Part shown: positions 42,397-50,525 of the stretch, in pieces
Numbering within the stretch: position 1 is the first letter of the stretch
How the letters are laid out: the number at the start of each line of letters is the position of its first letter
Source: Christensenella sp. UBA4263
GTDB taxonomy: Bacteria > Bacillota > Clostridia > Christensenellales > Aristaeellaceae
DNA: 64,000 nucleotides
Assembly: GCA_002395225.1 (NCBI GenBank)
Contig: DGWH01000038.1
Coordinates: 27,777-91,776 of the forward strand
Reading direction: 5' to 3'
Notes under the pieces: generated by a model
The model's database searches: none
The model's input: the letters and a program-made list of their open reading frames with translations, nothing else
Told to the model about the DNA's origin: nothing
Program-made: the position numbers and the translations under genes

Positions 42397-43581
42397 TCAT
42401 TCGTTGAGCGTGGCGCTGAAAAGGGTGACGGGATTTTGTGCCCGGTACAGATGAAGGGACCCTGCCGCCTCCAGATTCGCCGCAGAGAGCTGGAAGGCCG
42501 TGAAATCGGCAAGCGGGGCAAAAAGCTGCAGAAACTGATGGCTGCTTTCGAGGGTAACGGCTGTGGCACAGAGGCGCATGGTTCGCCTCAGGGTGCGGAG
42601 TGTCTCCAGAATCAGGCCGCTTTTGCCGCCGGTTCCGCCCAGGAAAACGCTGTCCGGCAGCTCAGAGGCCTTTCCAAGGGTCTCCGGTGCCGTTCCCGGA
42701 ATCACCGTGATGTTCTGCAGATGGAAATGCCGGATGTTCTGCCGGAGAATGTCGAGCGCCTCGGGACTTTGCTCGAATGCGTAGACCTGGCCATATGGAC
42801 AGAGCCGGGCACATTCAATGCTGACGCTGCCGGTTCCCGCGCCGATATCATAGACGATGGAATCGGGCTGCAGGCGAAGGGCGGCCAGAACCTGAATGCG
42901 AACCGCCTGCTTGGTCATGGGCGTGCAGCTGCGCAGGAACGCGGAATCCGGCAGGCCGATGACGGGCAGGGGAAGCGGATGGGGATTCTCTGCCAGCAGC
43001 AGACAAAGCGGGGGATAGTCCCGCTCGGCCAGCGGGCCAATGGCCTCATCCGGGCCGGAAAGGTTTTCCCCGACGGTCAGGCGGAGATCCGTGAGACCGC
43101 CTGCCTGCAGAATATCGGCAACCCACCGGGGCCCGTGCAACTTGTCCAGCAGAAACAGCGTCCGCGGGTTGTGGCGGACGGTATGCGAGAGGACCGAGGG
43201 CCGGAGCTCACGGCCGTGAACGGAGAGAATCTGCACATCGTGCCAGGGAATGCCCAGGCGGGCACAGAACAGCTGCACGCTGGAGATGCCGGGCAGGACA
43301 CAAAGCGACTCCTGTCCGAACCGCTTCCTGAGTGCGGGCAGCAGGCTGTATATTCCCGCATCCCCGGATACGAGGATGCCGACCGTTTCGTCGGCGGCGG
43401 CGATTTCCTCCATGGCCTGTTCAAAGGGAACGAGGCTGCGGCACTTTTCAGGCCTGTCCACGAGCGGACGCAGCCTGTCCGCGCAGTAAAGCAGGTCGCA
43501 ACTGGCCATGGCCTCTCTGGCCTGGGCGGTCAGGTAAAGGCTGTTCCCGGGGCCTGCACTGATGATGCTAATCCTGTTCAT
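42397..43581 (-). CDS. cbiET: Fused precorrin-6Y/7 C5,15-methyltransferase (CbiE-CbiT)
   Basis: A 394-residue fusion. The N-terminal CbiE part is a tetrapyrrole methylase (ISIISAGPGNSLYLTAQARE; VLPGISSVQLFCARLGIPWH). The C-terminal CbiT part, from about residue 210, is a Rossmann methyltransferase (PMTKQAVRIQVLAAL; YDIGAGTGSVSIE; FLGGTGGKSG). It methylates C-5 and C-15 and decarboxylates C-12 of the ring. The ATG at 43581 follows GGAGG; the open frame runs farther upstream, but there it overlaps the ATPase gene in another frame. Start and ATPase stop overlap by 14 bases. Confidence 0.94.
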   Translation of the reverse strand: MNRISIISAGPGNSLYLTAQAREAMASCDLLYCADRLRPLVDRPEKCRSLVPFEQAMEEIAAADETVGILVSGDAGIYSLLPALRKRFGQESLCVLPGISSVQLFCARLGIPWHDVQILSVHGRELRPSVLSHTVRHNPRTLFLLDKLHGPRWVADILQAGGLTDLRLTVGENLSGPDEAIGPLAERDYPPLCLLLAENPHPLPLPVIGLPDSAFLRSCTPMTKQAVRIQVLAALRLQPDSIVYDIGAGTGSVSIECARLCPYGQVYAFEQSPEALDILRQNIRHFHLQNITVIPGTAPETLGKASELPDSVFLGGTGGKSGLILETLRTLRRTMRLCATAVTLESSHQFLQLFAPLADFTAFQLSAANLEAAGSLHLYRAQNPVTLFSATLNE

Positions 43582-44686
43582 GAATGGTCCTCCATACCGG
43601 AATTCCGGCACTTCTGGCACTTGCCAGAAGCCGGGCATTGGCCGCGTTTGTCTCCCCGATCCTGGTGCCGGCATCCAGGACAGCCTGGCAGGCAAGCAGA
43701 TCCTTTTCCGCCTCGCCAAAGGCCGTTTCCATCGTCCTTGCAAAGGCCGGGACGGAATGAACCCGGACGGCCAATGACAGGGCCGTCCCGTATTCCAGGT
43801 CGTTTTCAAACAGGATGCCGGCGGAAAAGGGAATCCGTTTTCGGGTCAGAGCCCGGTAAAAGGGGAGACCGAATCCGGCGCCGCCGACCACAAAGATCCG
43901 GCTGTTTCCGCGGGTCCGGGGCAGTTCAATGCTCCCGGTTCTGGTCAGGAATGTCCCTTCCTGAATCCCGTAGAGATGCCGGATGGTATCGCCGGCGAAA
44001 ATCTCCTCCGGGGTGCCGCTGCAAAAGACGCAGCTGTCCCGGATGCCCATCACCAGATCCGAGACTTTTTCGGCCAGATCGATTTCATGCAGGGACATGA
44101 CAATGGTCAGCTGCCGCTCCCGCGCTTCTTCCAGCAGAATGGAAAGCAGTTCAATCTTTTGGCGGATGTCCAGGTAGGAAGTGGGCTCATCCAGAATGAG
44201 GATCTTCGGTTCCTGGGCCAGTGCACGGGCCAGGAGAACTCGCTGACGCTGTCCGTCGCTGACCGCGAGGAAGTCCTGTTCGGCCAGATCGTCGGCATGG
44301 ACACGCGCGAGGGCGCTGCGGACAATCTGCCGGTCACCGGCGGTCAGGCGGCCGAATCGGCCGGTATACGGATAGCGGCCCATGGCCGCTACCTCAAAGC
44401 AGGTCATCATCTCGGGACGGACGCGGTCCGTGAGGAGCAGGGACATTTCCCGGGCCAGTGCGGCAGGGGAAAGCCCTGAAAGAGCCTTGCCGCAGATCAT
44501 GACAGTCCCGGAAAGGACGGAAAGCTGACCGGAAATGGTCCGCAGAATGGTGCTTTTGCCCGCACCATTGGGCCCGATGAGGGTCAGAATGGTGCCCTTG
44601 GGAAGGGTGAAGGTGACATCACGGACCACCGGTATGTTGCCATATCCGGCGGTTAATGCCTGTACGGAAAAGGAGATTTCACGCAT
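43568..44686 (-). CDS. Corrinoid-type ABC ATPase with extra C-terminal domain
   Basis: A 372-residue protein. Residues 1-255 form a FecE/BtuD-type ATPase: Walker A GPNGAGKST, signature-region AVSDGQRQRVLLARAL, Walker B ILILDEPTSYLD, switch His in SLHEIDLAEK. Residues about 262-372 are an added domain (IFVVGGAGFGLPFYRALTRK; PFSAGILFENDLEYGTAL; AGTRIGETNAANARL) of unknown function with a Rossmann-like glycine turn. The signature reads SDGQ, not SGGQ. It pairs with the FecCD permease just upstream (8-base overlap). Vitamin B12 or a cobalt/iron chelate is the likely cargo given the riboswitch and operon. Confidence 0.9.
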   Translation of the reverse strand: MREISFSVQALTAGYGNIPVVRDVTFTLPKGTILTLIGPNGAGKSTILRTISGQLSVLSGTVMICGKALSGLSPAALAREMSLLLTDRVRPEMMTCFEVAAMGRYPYTGRFGRLTAGDRQIVRSALARVHADDLAEQDFLAVSDGQRQRVLLARALAQEPKILILDEPTSYLDIRQKIELLSILLEEARERQLTIVMSLHEIDLAEKVSDLVMGIRDSCVFCSGTPEEIFAGDTIRHLYGIQEGTFLTRTGSIELPRTRGNSRIFVVGGAGFGLPFYRALTRKRIPFSAGILFENDLEYGTALSLAVRVHSVPAFARTMETAFGEAEKDLLACQAVLDAGTRIGETNAANARLLASARSAGIPVWRTIHEQD

Positions 44687-45692
44687 TTTCCCGCCTCCTC
44701 GATTTCCTCAGCATCAGGGCAATGACCACCGGTGCGCCGAACACGGCCGTGACAGAGCTGAGCATCAGTTCGGAGGGGGCCAGAACGGTCCGGGCGATGA
44801 GATCGCAAAGGAGGCAGAAACCGCTGCCCATGAGGAAGGAAGCGGGGATAATGACCAGCGGCCGGGTGGTGCCAAAGAGCAGACGGGCAATGTGCGGCAC
44901 GGCAACCCCCACAAAGGATATGGGACCGGCTATGGCCGTGACGGTGGCGCTGAGCAGGCTGGAGAGGGTAATCAGCAGGAGACGGAATGAGCGGACATTG
45001 ACGCCCATGCTTCTTGCATAGTTTTCTCCCAGCAAATAAGCCCCGACGGGCTTTGAGAGCAGCAGCGCAAAAAAAGCGGCCGGCAGAATGATGAGTGCGG
45101 CAGGCACGAGATTGGCAAAGGTCAGGGCGGAAAAACTGCCCATACTCCAGCTGTGCAGATTGACTACATCTGCCTCATTGGCGAAGGTAATGAGGAAATC
45201 GGTGAGAGAGGTGCAGATGCTGCCGGTCATGATGCCTACCACCAGCAGGGTAGACATGGACGGTACCCGTCGGGCGAAGAGGAGAACCAGACCGGTAACC
45301 AGCAGGGAGCCGGCAAAAGCGGCAGCCATGAGACAGATGAACGGGGCAGCGGCAAAAAAGCGGAGCAGGAAAATCATGGCAATGCAGACCAGAAGCCGGG
45401 CACCGCTTGAAATGCCAAGCACGTAAGGCCCGGCAATGGGATTGCGGAAAAAGGCCTGCAGCAGAAACCCGGAGAGGCCCAGCGCCCCGCCCAGGAGGGC
45501 AGCGCCCAGGACGCGGGGAAAGCGGATATCAAGGAGAATGCGCGTAAGCCGGGCATCGCCGGAACCAGTCAGGATCTGGCGGATTTCATTTGGGGCAATC
45601 GGGACGCTGCCGATGCCAAGGCTCAGCGTCAGCAGAAACAGGAGGGCCAGCGTGAGCAACAGAAACATCAGCGGAATACGGATCTTTTTCAT
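44679..45692 (-). CDS. FecCD-family ABC permease, likely corrinoid uptake
   Basis: A 337-residue permease with about ten membrane helices and the family blocks RFPRVLGAALLGGALGLSG, FRNPIAGPYVLGISSGA and GPISFVGVAVPHIARLLFG. It is the first gene after the cobalamin riboswitch, so it is expected to import a corrinoid. A binding protein (BtuF) is not encoded nearby. The ribosome site (AGGT) is weak. Confidence 0.92.
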   Translation of the reverse strand: MKKIRIPLMFLLLTLALLFLLTLSLGIGSVPIAPNEIRQILTGSGDARLTRILLDIRFPRVLGAALLGGALGLSGFLLQAFFRNPIAGPYVLGISSGARLLVCIAMIFLLRFFAAAPFICLMAAAFAGSLLVTGLVLLFARRVPSMSTLLVVGIMTGSICTSLTDFLITFANEADVVNLHSWSMGSFSALTFANLVPAALIILPAAFFALLLSKPVGAYLLGENYARSMGVNVRSFRLLLITLSSLLSATVTAIAGPISFVGVAVPHIARLLFGTTRPLVIIPASFLMGSGFCLLCDLIARTVLAPSELMLSSVTAVFGAPVVIALMLRKSRRRENA

Positions 45693-45727
45693 CGTTGTAC
45701 CTGCTTTGTGGCGGATAGGGACAGAGC

Positions 45728-45763
45728 AAAAACAGAAAGACCATCATTCACGGAATGATGGTC
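45728..45763 (-). terminator. Riboswitch-controlled terminator
   Basis: On the minus strand GACCATCATTC-CGT-GAATGATGGTC (45763-45739) is an 11-bp perfect stem followed by TTTCTGTTTTT. It lies between the riboswitch and the first gene, the usual position for an expression platform. Confidence 0.9.
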
Positions 45764-45834
45764 AGGCAAATAAAACGGTCCTGTAACCGCCTGCTGTCGA
45801 CTGTCCTTCTTCCCTGCCCAAGAACGCCATGTCT

Positions 45835-46010
45835 GTGCAGCATGGGGCAGGTCTCCTGGCTGAGAATGCGGCCTTTGCCCCGGACATTCCTTCTCAGATA
45901 ACCCAATGGATTTCATGCCCGGATCATTCATCACAGTAATGGCTGTTGCACCGGTCTTGCACCGGTTTCCCTTTTCATCCGGCCAATTGCCGGACACCTC
46001 ATCTGCATAT
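45835..46010 (-). promoter_or_regulatory. Cobalamin riboswitch
   Basis: The minus strand has the conserved elements in order: GATGAGGTGTCCGG, GGGAAACCGGTGCAAGACCG, CAACAGCCATTACTGTGATG, and the 3' core GCCAGGAGACCTGCCCC (B12 box side, 45861-45845). They should bind adenosylcobalamin and promote the terminator at 45728-45763, switching off the whole operon when the cofactor is plentiful. Confidence 0.95.
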
Positions 46011-46024
46011 GAAATTTTGAACTG

Positions 46025-46053
46025 ATTCTATCATACGCACCGGGCGGCGTCAA
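46025..46053 (-). promoter_or_regulatory. Promoter of the cobalamin operon
   Basis: On the minus strand TTGACG (46053-46048) and TAGAAT (46030-46025) are exactly 17 bases apart. Transcription would begin near 46018, just upstream of the riboswitch. Confidence 0.75.
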
Positions 46054-46165
46054 TCCTGTTCGGGGAGAGGTCTCAAGCAGAGACTTGAAAAAGAGCGGTT
46101 CAAACGATACAATGAGTACTGCTTCGATGACCGGGGCCGGAAAACCAGAAAAGCAGGGTGAGAAT

Positions 46166-48574
46166 ATGGACAAACAGGCGGTGCTTTCCGCATACATTGA
46201 GGCAGTCAGGCCGGAACAGGAACAGTTTATCCGGCAGCGGGCACTCAGAAAGGCGGAATCCATTACGGCTGCCATGCGGCCGCAGGAAGCAGAGGAATAC
46301 CTGAAGAGTCAGGCGTTTGAAAACCTGAACCGTCATCTGATGAGAACGGACCGGGTTTATCAGGGAATGCTGCACGGGGATATTCTCCTTGACCGGTATC
46401 AGGCGGAACTGGACCGGCTCTCGCCGCTGATTTCCCAGGAACTGGAAGCGGGGAATCCCATAGATCTGAATTTCCTGCGGTCCGTGAACCGGGCAAAGGT
46501 TCCGCTGTCCAAGGCGCGAAAGGCGCGAAAACGGATGGCAGAGGGAGTGGTCCGGACACTGCTGGAGCGCGCCGTTCCCCGCTATATCAGGGAAACGGAA
46601 CAGCAGGTGGAACAGTACCTGAAAACCGGTGATCTGCGGGAACTGGTTTCAAAAGAGGAAAAAGCGGAGAAAGTGATTCCGTTCCTGATGGAGACCTGCT
46701 TTTTAAGGGGAATCACCCGGGAACAGATCATCCGTGCCGGCCATGACCAGCCCCTGAGCGCAAAAATGAAAAGTGAGATCCGGCGGCACTATCCGGAGAT
46801 CAGCAGTGCCAGACAGGTCGTTTTGTCGGATGGGGAAACGGTGCAGGCGAAGGTGGACCGGGAGAGGGCAAAGGCGGAAAAAGCCGTCTTTGCCGGTGTG
46901 GCAAAGCGCTTTTCCGCGGGACGAATCCGGGGACAGCTCCAGGCCAACGCATCGCTCAGGCAGTTACAGAAGGAATTGGATGCGTCTTTGTCGGACCAGC
47001 GGGCGCTTCGCCGGGCACTCCTGAACGCGGTGCCTGAGCACTACCGGGATCTGTATCCCCTGGCCAGAGAGATGCACCGGCGTTTTGTACTGCATCTGGG
47101 GCCGACCAATTCCGGAAAGACGCATGAAAGCGTCATGCGGCTGCACAGCGCCAGGTGCGGAATCTATCTGGGCCCTCTGCGTCTCCTGGCGGCAGAGCAG
47201 TTTGAAAATCTCAATTTGGCCGGCGTGCCCTGTTCCCTGATCACCGGTGAGGAGCAGATCCGGGTAGAGGGGAGTTATGTGCAGTCCTCTACGGTGGAAA
47301 TGGCGGATCTGCACCGGCACTACGACGTGGCGGTCATCGATGAGGGACAGATGATTACAGACCGGGACCGCGGCGGCGCATGGACAGATGCCATCCTCGG
47401 GCTGTGCGCAGATGAAATCCATGTCTGTGCCTCACCGGATGCCGAGCAGCTGCTGACCCGGATTATTTCAGAATGCGGAGATGAATTGACCATTGTCCGG
47501 CATGAACGGATGACGCCGCTGGTCGTTGAGAAGGAAGGATTCCAGTTCCCGGAATCCGTGCGCTCGGGGGATGCCCTGATCGTCTTTTCCAAAGCCCGCG
47601 TGCATGCCGTGGCGGCAGAACTGAAAAGCCTGGGATACCGGGTTTCCCTGATCTACGGCGCGCTTCCGCCGGATGTCCGTCGGGATCAGGCAGAGCGGTT
47701 TCATGAGGGGGAGACGGATGTGGTGGTGTCTACGGATGCCATAGCCATGGGCATGAATCTGCCCATTGAACGCGTGGTGTTCCTGGAATCGGAAAAGTAT
47801 GACGGGGATATTACGCGGCCACTGAACACCTCCGAAATCAAGCAGATTGCAGGCCGTGCCGGCAGATATGGAATCTATGACGTGGGTTATGTGAATGCAT
47901 TCGGGTTTAAGGGAATGATTGCCCAGGCACTGGGCAGACCGTTCTATCCTCTGACCGAGGCCGTTATCCGCTTTCCGGATTCCCTCCTTGGCATTCCGCT
48001 GCCTCTGACCCAGATCATTAACAAGTGGCTCGCCATGAAAGACAAGGGCTGCTTTTCCAAGGCCTCAACGGTGCGCATGGCACAGCTGGCCGTCCTGCTT
48101 GAAAACCGTCAGACAGATAAAATGCTCCTGTACCGTTTTCTCTGCATTCCCTTTGATGAAACGGATCCGGATCTGCTGGCTCGCTGGCGGGCGATGTACC
48201 ATGCCGAATGCAGTCATGAACATATCGAGGTGATTGCGGAGCTCCCCGGATACGTGAATCCGGAGGAGTGCACGATTGAGATGCTGGACCTTCTGGAGGC
48301 AGATTACAGGCGGTGCGATCTCTACTACAACTATGCGCGCATTTTCCTTCCGGACCCGGATCCGGTTCTGGAGGAAATCGGAAGCCGCAAATCCCTGATC
48401 TCAAAGGGGATTATCCATATTCTTTCGACGCAGAAACTGCAGACCCGGACCTGTGAATCCTGTCATGCCCGCCTTCCGTGGAACTGGCCGTATCGGGTGT
48501 GTGATACCTGTTACAGACGCCATAAGTCTCTCCGTCTGCGGGGATGGCAGGACATGGATGATTCCTTTGAATGA
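46166..48574 (+). CDS. SUV3-like superfamily 2 RNA helicase
   Basis: This 802-residue protein has, from about residue 300, the helicase core of mitochondrial SUV3: Walker A GPTNSGKT (312-319), GIYLGPLRLLAAEQFE, GVPCSLITGEEQ, the DExx box VIDEGQMI, VSTDAIAMGMNLPIERVVF and QIAGRAGRYG. The first ~300 residues are a helical, charged extension. The C-terminus has a four-cysteine zinc-ribbon-like segment (CESCHARLPWNW; CDTCYRR). I used ATG 46166 with AGGGTGAG upstream; earlier starts lack a ribosome site. It probably unwinds RNA or RNA-DNA in RNA turnover. No partner exonuclease gene is adjacent. Confidence 0.88.
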   Translation: MDKQAVLSAYIEAVRPEQEQFIRQRALRKAESITAAMRPQEAEEYLKSQAFENLNRHLMRTDRVYQGMLHGDILLDRYQAELDRLSPLISQELEAGNPIDLNFLRSVNRAKVPLSKARKARKRMAEGVVRTLLERAVPRYIRETEQQVEQYLKTGDLRELVSKEEKAEKVIPFLMETCFLRGITREQIIRAGHDQPLSAKMKSEIRRHYPEISSARQVVLSDGETVQAKVDRERAKAEKAVFAGVAKRFSAGRIRGQLQANASLRQLQKELDASLSDQRALRRALLNAVPEHYRDLYPLAREMHRRFVLHLGPTNSGKTHESVMRLHSARCGIYLGPLRLLAAEQFENLNLAGVPCSLITGEEQIRVEGSYVQSSTVEMADLHRHYDVAVIDEGQMITDRDRGGAWTDAILGLCADEIHVCASPDAEQLLTRIISECGDELTIVRHERMTPLVVEKEGFQFPESVRSGDALIVFSKARVHAVAAELKSLGYRVSLIYGALPPDVRRDQAERFHEGETDVVVSTDAIAMGMNLPIERVVFLESEKYDGDITRPLNTSEIKQIAGRAGRYGIYDVGYVNAFGFKGMIAQALGRPFYPLTEAVIRFPDSLLGIPLPLTQIINKWLAMKDKGCFSKASTVRMAQLAVLLENRQTDKMLLYRFLCIPFDETDPDLLARWRAMYHAECSHEHIEVIAELPGYVNPEECTIEMLDLLEADYRRCDLYYNYARIFLPDPDPVLEEIGSRKSLISKGIIHILSTQKLQTRTCESCHARLPWNWPYRVCDTCYRRHKSLRLRGWQDMDDSFE

Positions 48575-48616
48575 AATGAGGCAATGACCGTACAGCAGAG
48601 CAACAGGACGGCAAAA

Positions 48617-48646
48617 CAAAAAACCGGCGGACCCGCCGGTTTTTTG
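48617..48646. terminator. Bidirectional terminator
   Basis: ACCGGCGG-ACC-CGCCGGT (48623-48640, inner pairs GGCGG/CGCC) is flanked by A6 on the left and T6 on the right. It can end transcription of the helicase (plus) and the LPRTG protein (minus). Confidence 0.88.
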
Positions 48647-48656
48647 CGATTAGACT

Positions 48657-49811
48657 CTATAACACCAGAAGAAATGCGAGAATGCCGGCCACGCCAAGGC
48701 TGCCCCAAACCAGCAGGTTTTCCTCATCGCCGGTTCTCGGAAGGTTTGCCGCGGCCGCGTCAATTGGCGGCGCCTGTCCCTCAATCTCCACATCCGAGGA
48801 GACGGTTTCGCCATGCGGCATTTCGACCTCAACAACGTGTTTTCCGTTGGGAAGAGTTGCCAGGTACTGCGGGGTAAAGATGATTTCCAGACTGCCCCGC
48901 CGAACCGTATAATTGGAGGGATCCACGAGCTTTTTATTCATGTACACCTTGCCCTGCCGCCGCACGTTTCCGCTGGCATCCCTCTCAAAGAACGCGTCAT
49001 ACGGATCCGTATCATTCCTGAGCGTACTCTTTATGACAACCTTAAGATTTCCGCCGTCGGTCTTTGAATACTTCTGCCCGTGATTAACCTCCGTTACCTC
49101 GAATTGGTCAAAGACAAAGGTTACCGGATTATACCGGCTGTTATAAATCGTATCCCGGGACATATTCAGGCCTTTTATGGTGATGGATCCCTTGACGGAA
49201 TTGGTTGAAAGTACACGGTATGTGTGAGTGCTCTCACCATAGATGATCGAAATATCCGGGCTGCCGTTCATATCAAGGTCAAGCACGGGGGTGACCGTTT
49301 CATCGTCAACTGTGATATACATCCCGGCATCGTAAGAATACTCTTCAATCTTTGTCGACATGAGAACATCCCAATAGATGCTGCTGGGTACACGGGCACT
49401 GTCTGATTCCAGACGGACCGTAAACGGCTTCTGGTCGCTGTAAACCGGTGAAAAAGAGATATTATGAGATGGAACGTTAAAAACCCATTCATCCCGGTTA
49501 TTGTCATAGGTCACGGATACGCCAGAGGGATTAGAACGCCATCCGGAAAGGTATTTCCCATCCGGAGCAGGTTCGCTTTGCCAGATATGGATACGCGTTC
49601 CTTCTTCGATCAGGATAGGCGCTTTTGGATCCTTGCGTTTTTGCCATTTCTGATTAATCAGCTCTTGAGTACGGGGAAAATAATCTTTTCCGTCAGAATC
49701 ATGGTACACAAAACTCCCGGCATTATCAATGGAGATGACGACTTTCTGGGCGCTTGCAGATCCCGCAAAGAGGCATAAAAGAATCAGAAAAAGAATCAGT
49801 CTTGCTTTCAT
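48657..49811 (-). CDS. Cell-surface protein with LPRTG sorting motif
   Basis: A 384-residue protein with a signal peptide (LILFLILLCLFAGSASA) and a C-terminal LPRTGDEEN followed by a hydrophobic span (LLVWGSLGVAGILAFLLVL) ending right at the stop. Sortase substrates normally finish with a few Arg/Lys residues, which are missing. The body (about 20-350) is beta-rich and unrecognised, with no enzyme motif. It should be anchored to the wall by a sortase if processing tolerates the missing tail. The promoter and terminator are its own. Confidence 0.78.
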   Translation of the reverse strand: MKARLILFLILLCLFAGSASAQKVVISIDNAGSFVYHDSDGKDYFPRTQELINQKWQKRKDPKAPILIEEGTRIHIWQSEPAPDGKYLSGWRSNPSGVSVTYDNNRDEWVFNVPSHNISFSPVYSDQKPFTVRLESDSARVPSSIYWDVLMSTKIEEYSYDAGMYITVDDETVTPVLDLDMNGSPDISIIYGESTHTYRVLSTNSVKGSITIKGLNMSRDTIYNSRYNPVTFVFDQFEVTEVNHGQKYSKTDGGNLKVVIKSTLRNDTDPYDAFFERDASGNVRRQGKVYMNKKLVDPSNYTVRRGSLEIIFTPQYLATLPNGKHVVEVEMPHGETVSSDVEIEGQAPPIDAAAANLPRTGDEENLLVWGSLGVAGILAFLLVL

Positions 49812-49961
49812 GATTGAACTCCTCCTCAGGCCTCAGCTCTGGTTATTTGGCTGAGGTCTGGATTTGAAAACGGTCGGTGTTTGGCAGTGCAGCCCGTTTT
49901 CAAGATGAGCTGCAGGATACGTTGGAAATGGCTTCGACATACAGAATCTAATTGGGAAAAG

Positions 49962-49989
49962 TCTATATTGTAATGGATCTTTCTGTCAA
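49962..49989 (-). promoter_or_regulatory. Promoter of the LPRTG protein gene
   Basis: On the minus strand TTGACA (49989-49984) lies 16 bases before TATAGA (49967-49962). The leader to the ATG at 49811 is about 145 bases and shows no gene. Confidence 0.55.
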
Positions 49990-50023
49990 TGTAATTGCAG
50001 ATAAAACAGAATAATAATTACTC

Positions 50024-50044
50024 GTACACATATATATTGTGTAC
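50024..50044. promoter_or_regulatory. AT-rich palindrome, possible operator
   Basis: GTACACA-TATATAT-TGTGTAC has 7-base inverted arms around an AT-rich centre. It lies between the two divergent transcription units (LPRTG protein and galactoside locus), about 35 bases upstream of the former's -35 box. Confidence 0.4.
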
Positions 50045-50169
50045 ACCGGCCGAAATCCGTCACTAAATATTGTGTCAGCCCGGAAATCCGATGTTCGCTC
50101 TGTTCAGGTCTTCCCTCCCAAAGTCATTGAGATCAGGTCTGAGCGGCGCTGGGAGGCGGGATGCGCCTG

Positions 50170-50198
50170 TTGTGAAATTTGGGCATTTTCTATATAAT
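50170..50198 (+). promoter_or_regulatory. Promoter of the galactoside locus
   Basis: TTGTGA (50170-50175) and TATAAT (50193-50198) are 17 bases apart. The beta-galactosidase ATG is at 50526, so the message would have a leader of about 320 bases. Confidence 0.65.
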
Positions 50199-50365
50199 CA
50201 GGAGAAGAAAGGAAACCCGGAAAACGGGTCAGGGAAATGCTGAGCAGCCGGGAGCAAACAGACATTTCCGGAGCTTCTGATTCCCTGAATCCCTGCAAAG
50301 CTGAGGAAAGATTCGACGCTCCGGGCCGGTTTGACCAGCAGGAACGTCGGAAAAGAACCATTCCG

Positions 50366-50505
50366 AACGATCTGATGTCGGGGTATAATAGGGCCGACGC
50401 GAAGCGTCGCTGTGTCAGGCCTGAGCATCGGAAATGCATCGGTGCCGAAAGATCCGGTGCCGGGGTGTGACAGGGCCGGCGCCATAGAGCTGGCGTCGGG
50501 ATATA
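50366..50505 (+). repeat. Tandemly duplicated hairpin unit in the GH42 leader
   Basis: Two imperfect copies of a unit (about 50366-50416 and 50446-50505) both read GAT..TG..CGGGGT.T.A.AGGGCCG.CGC and contain a hairpin: CGACGC-GAA-GCGTCG in the first, CCGGCGCC..GGCGTCGG in the second. The second copy ends at the ribosome site AGGAGGAAGG. The unit may be a regulatory RNA structure; it matches no riboswitch I recognise. Confidence 0.5.
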
Positions 50506-50525
50506 GAAAAAGGAGGAAGGCAGGA

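Noticed and set aside
42436..44100. A 554-codon plus-strand open frame opposite cbiET and the ABC ATPase.
   Set aside because: Shadow of conserved minus-strand genes; no domain and no ribosome site.
50237..50470. A 77-codon frame inside the leader of the beta-galactosidase gene.
   Set aside because: Composition is unlike protein, and it reads through the duplicated hairpin units; the leader is better explained as RNA structure.
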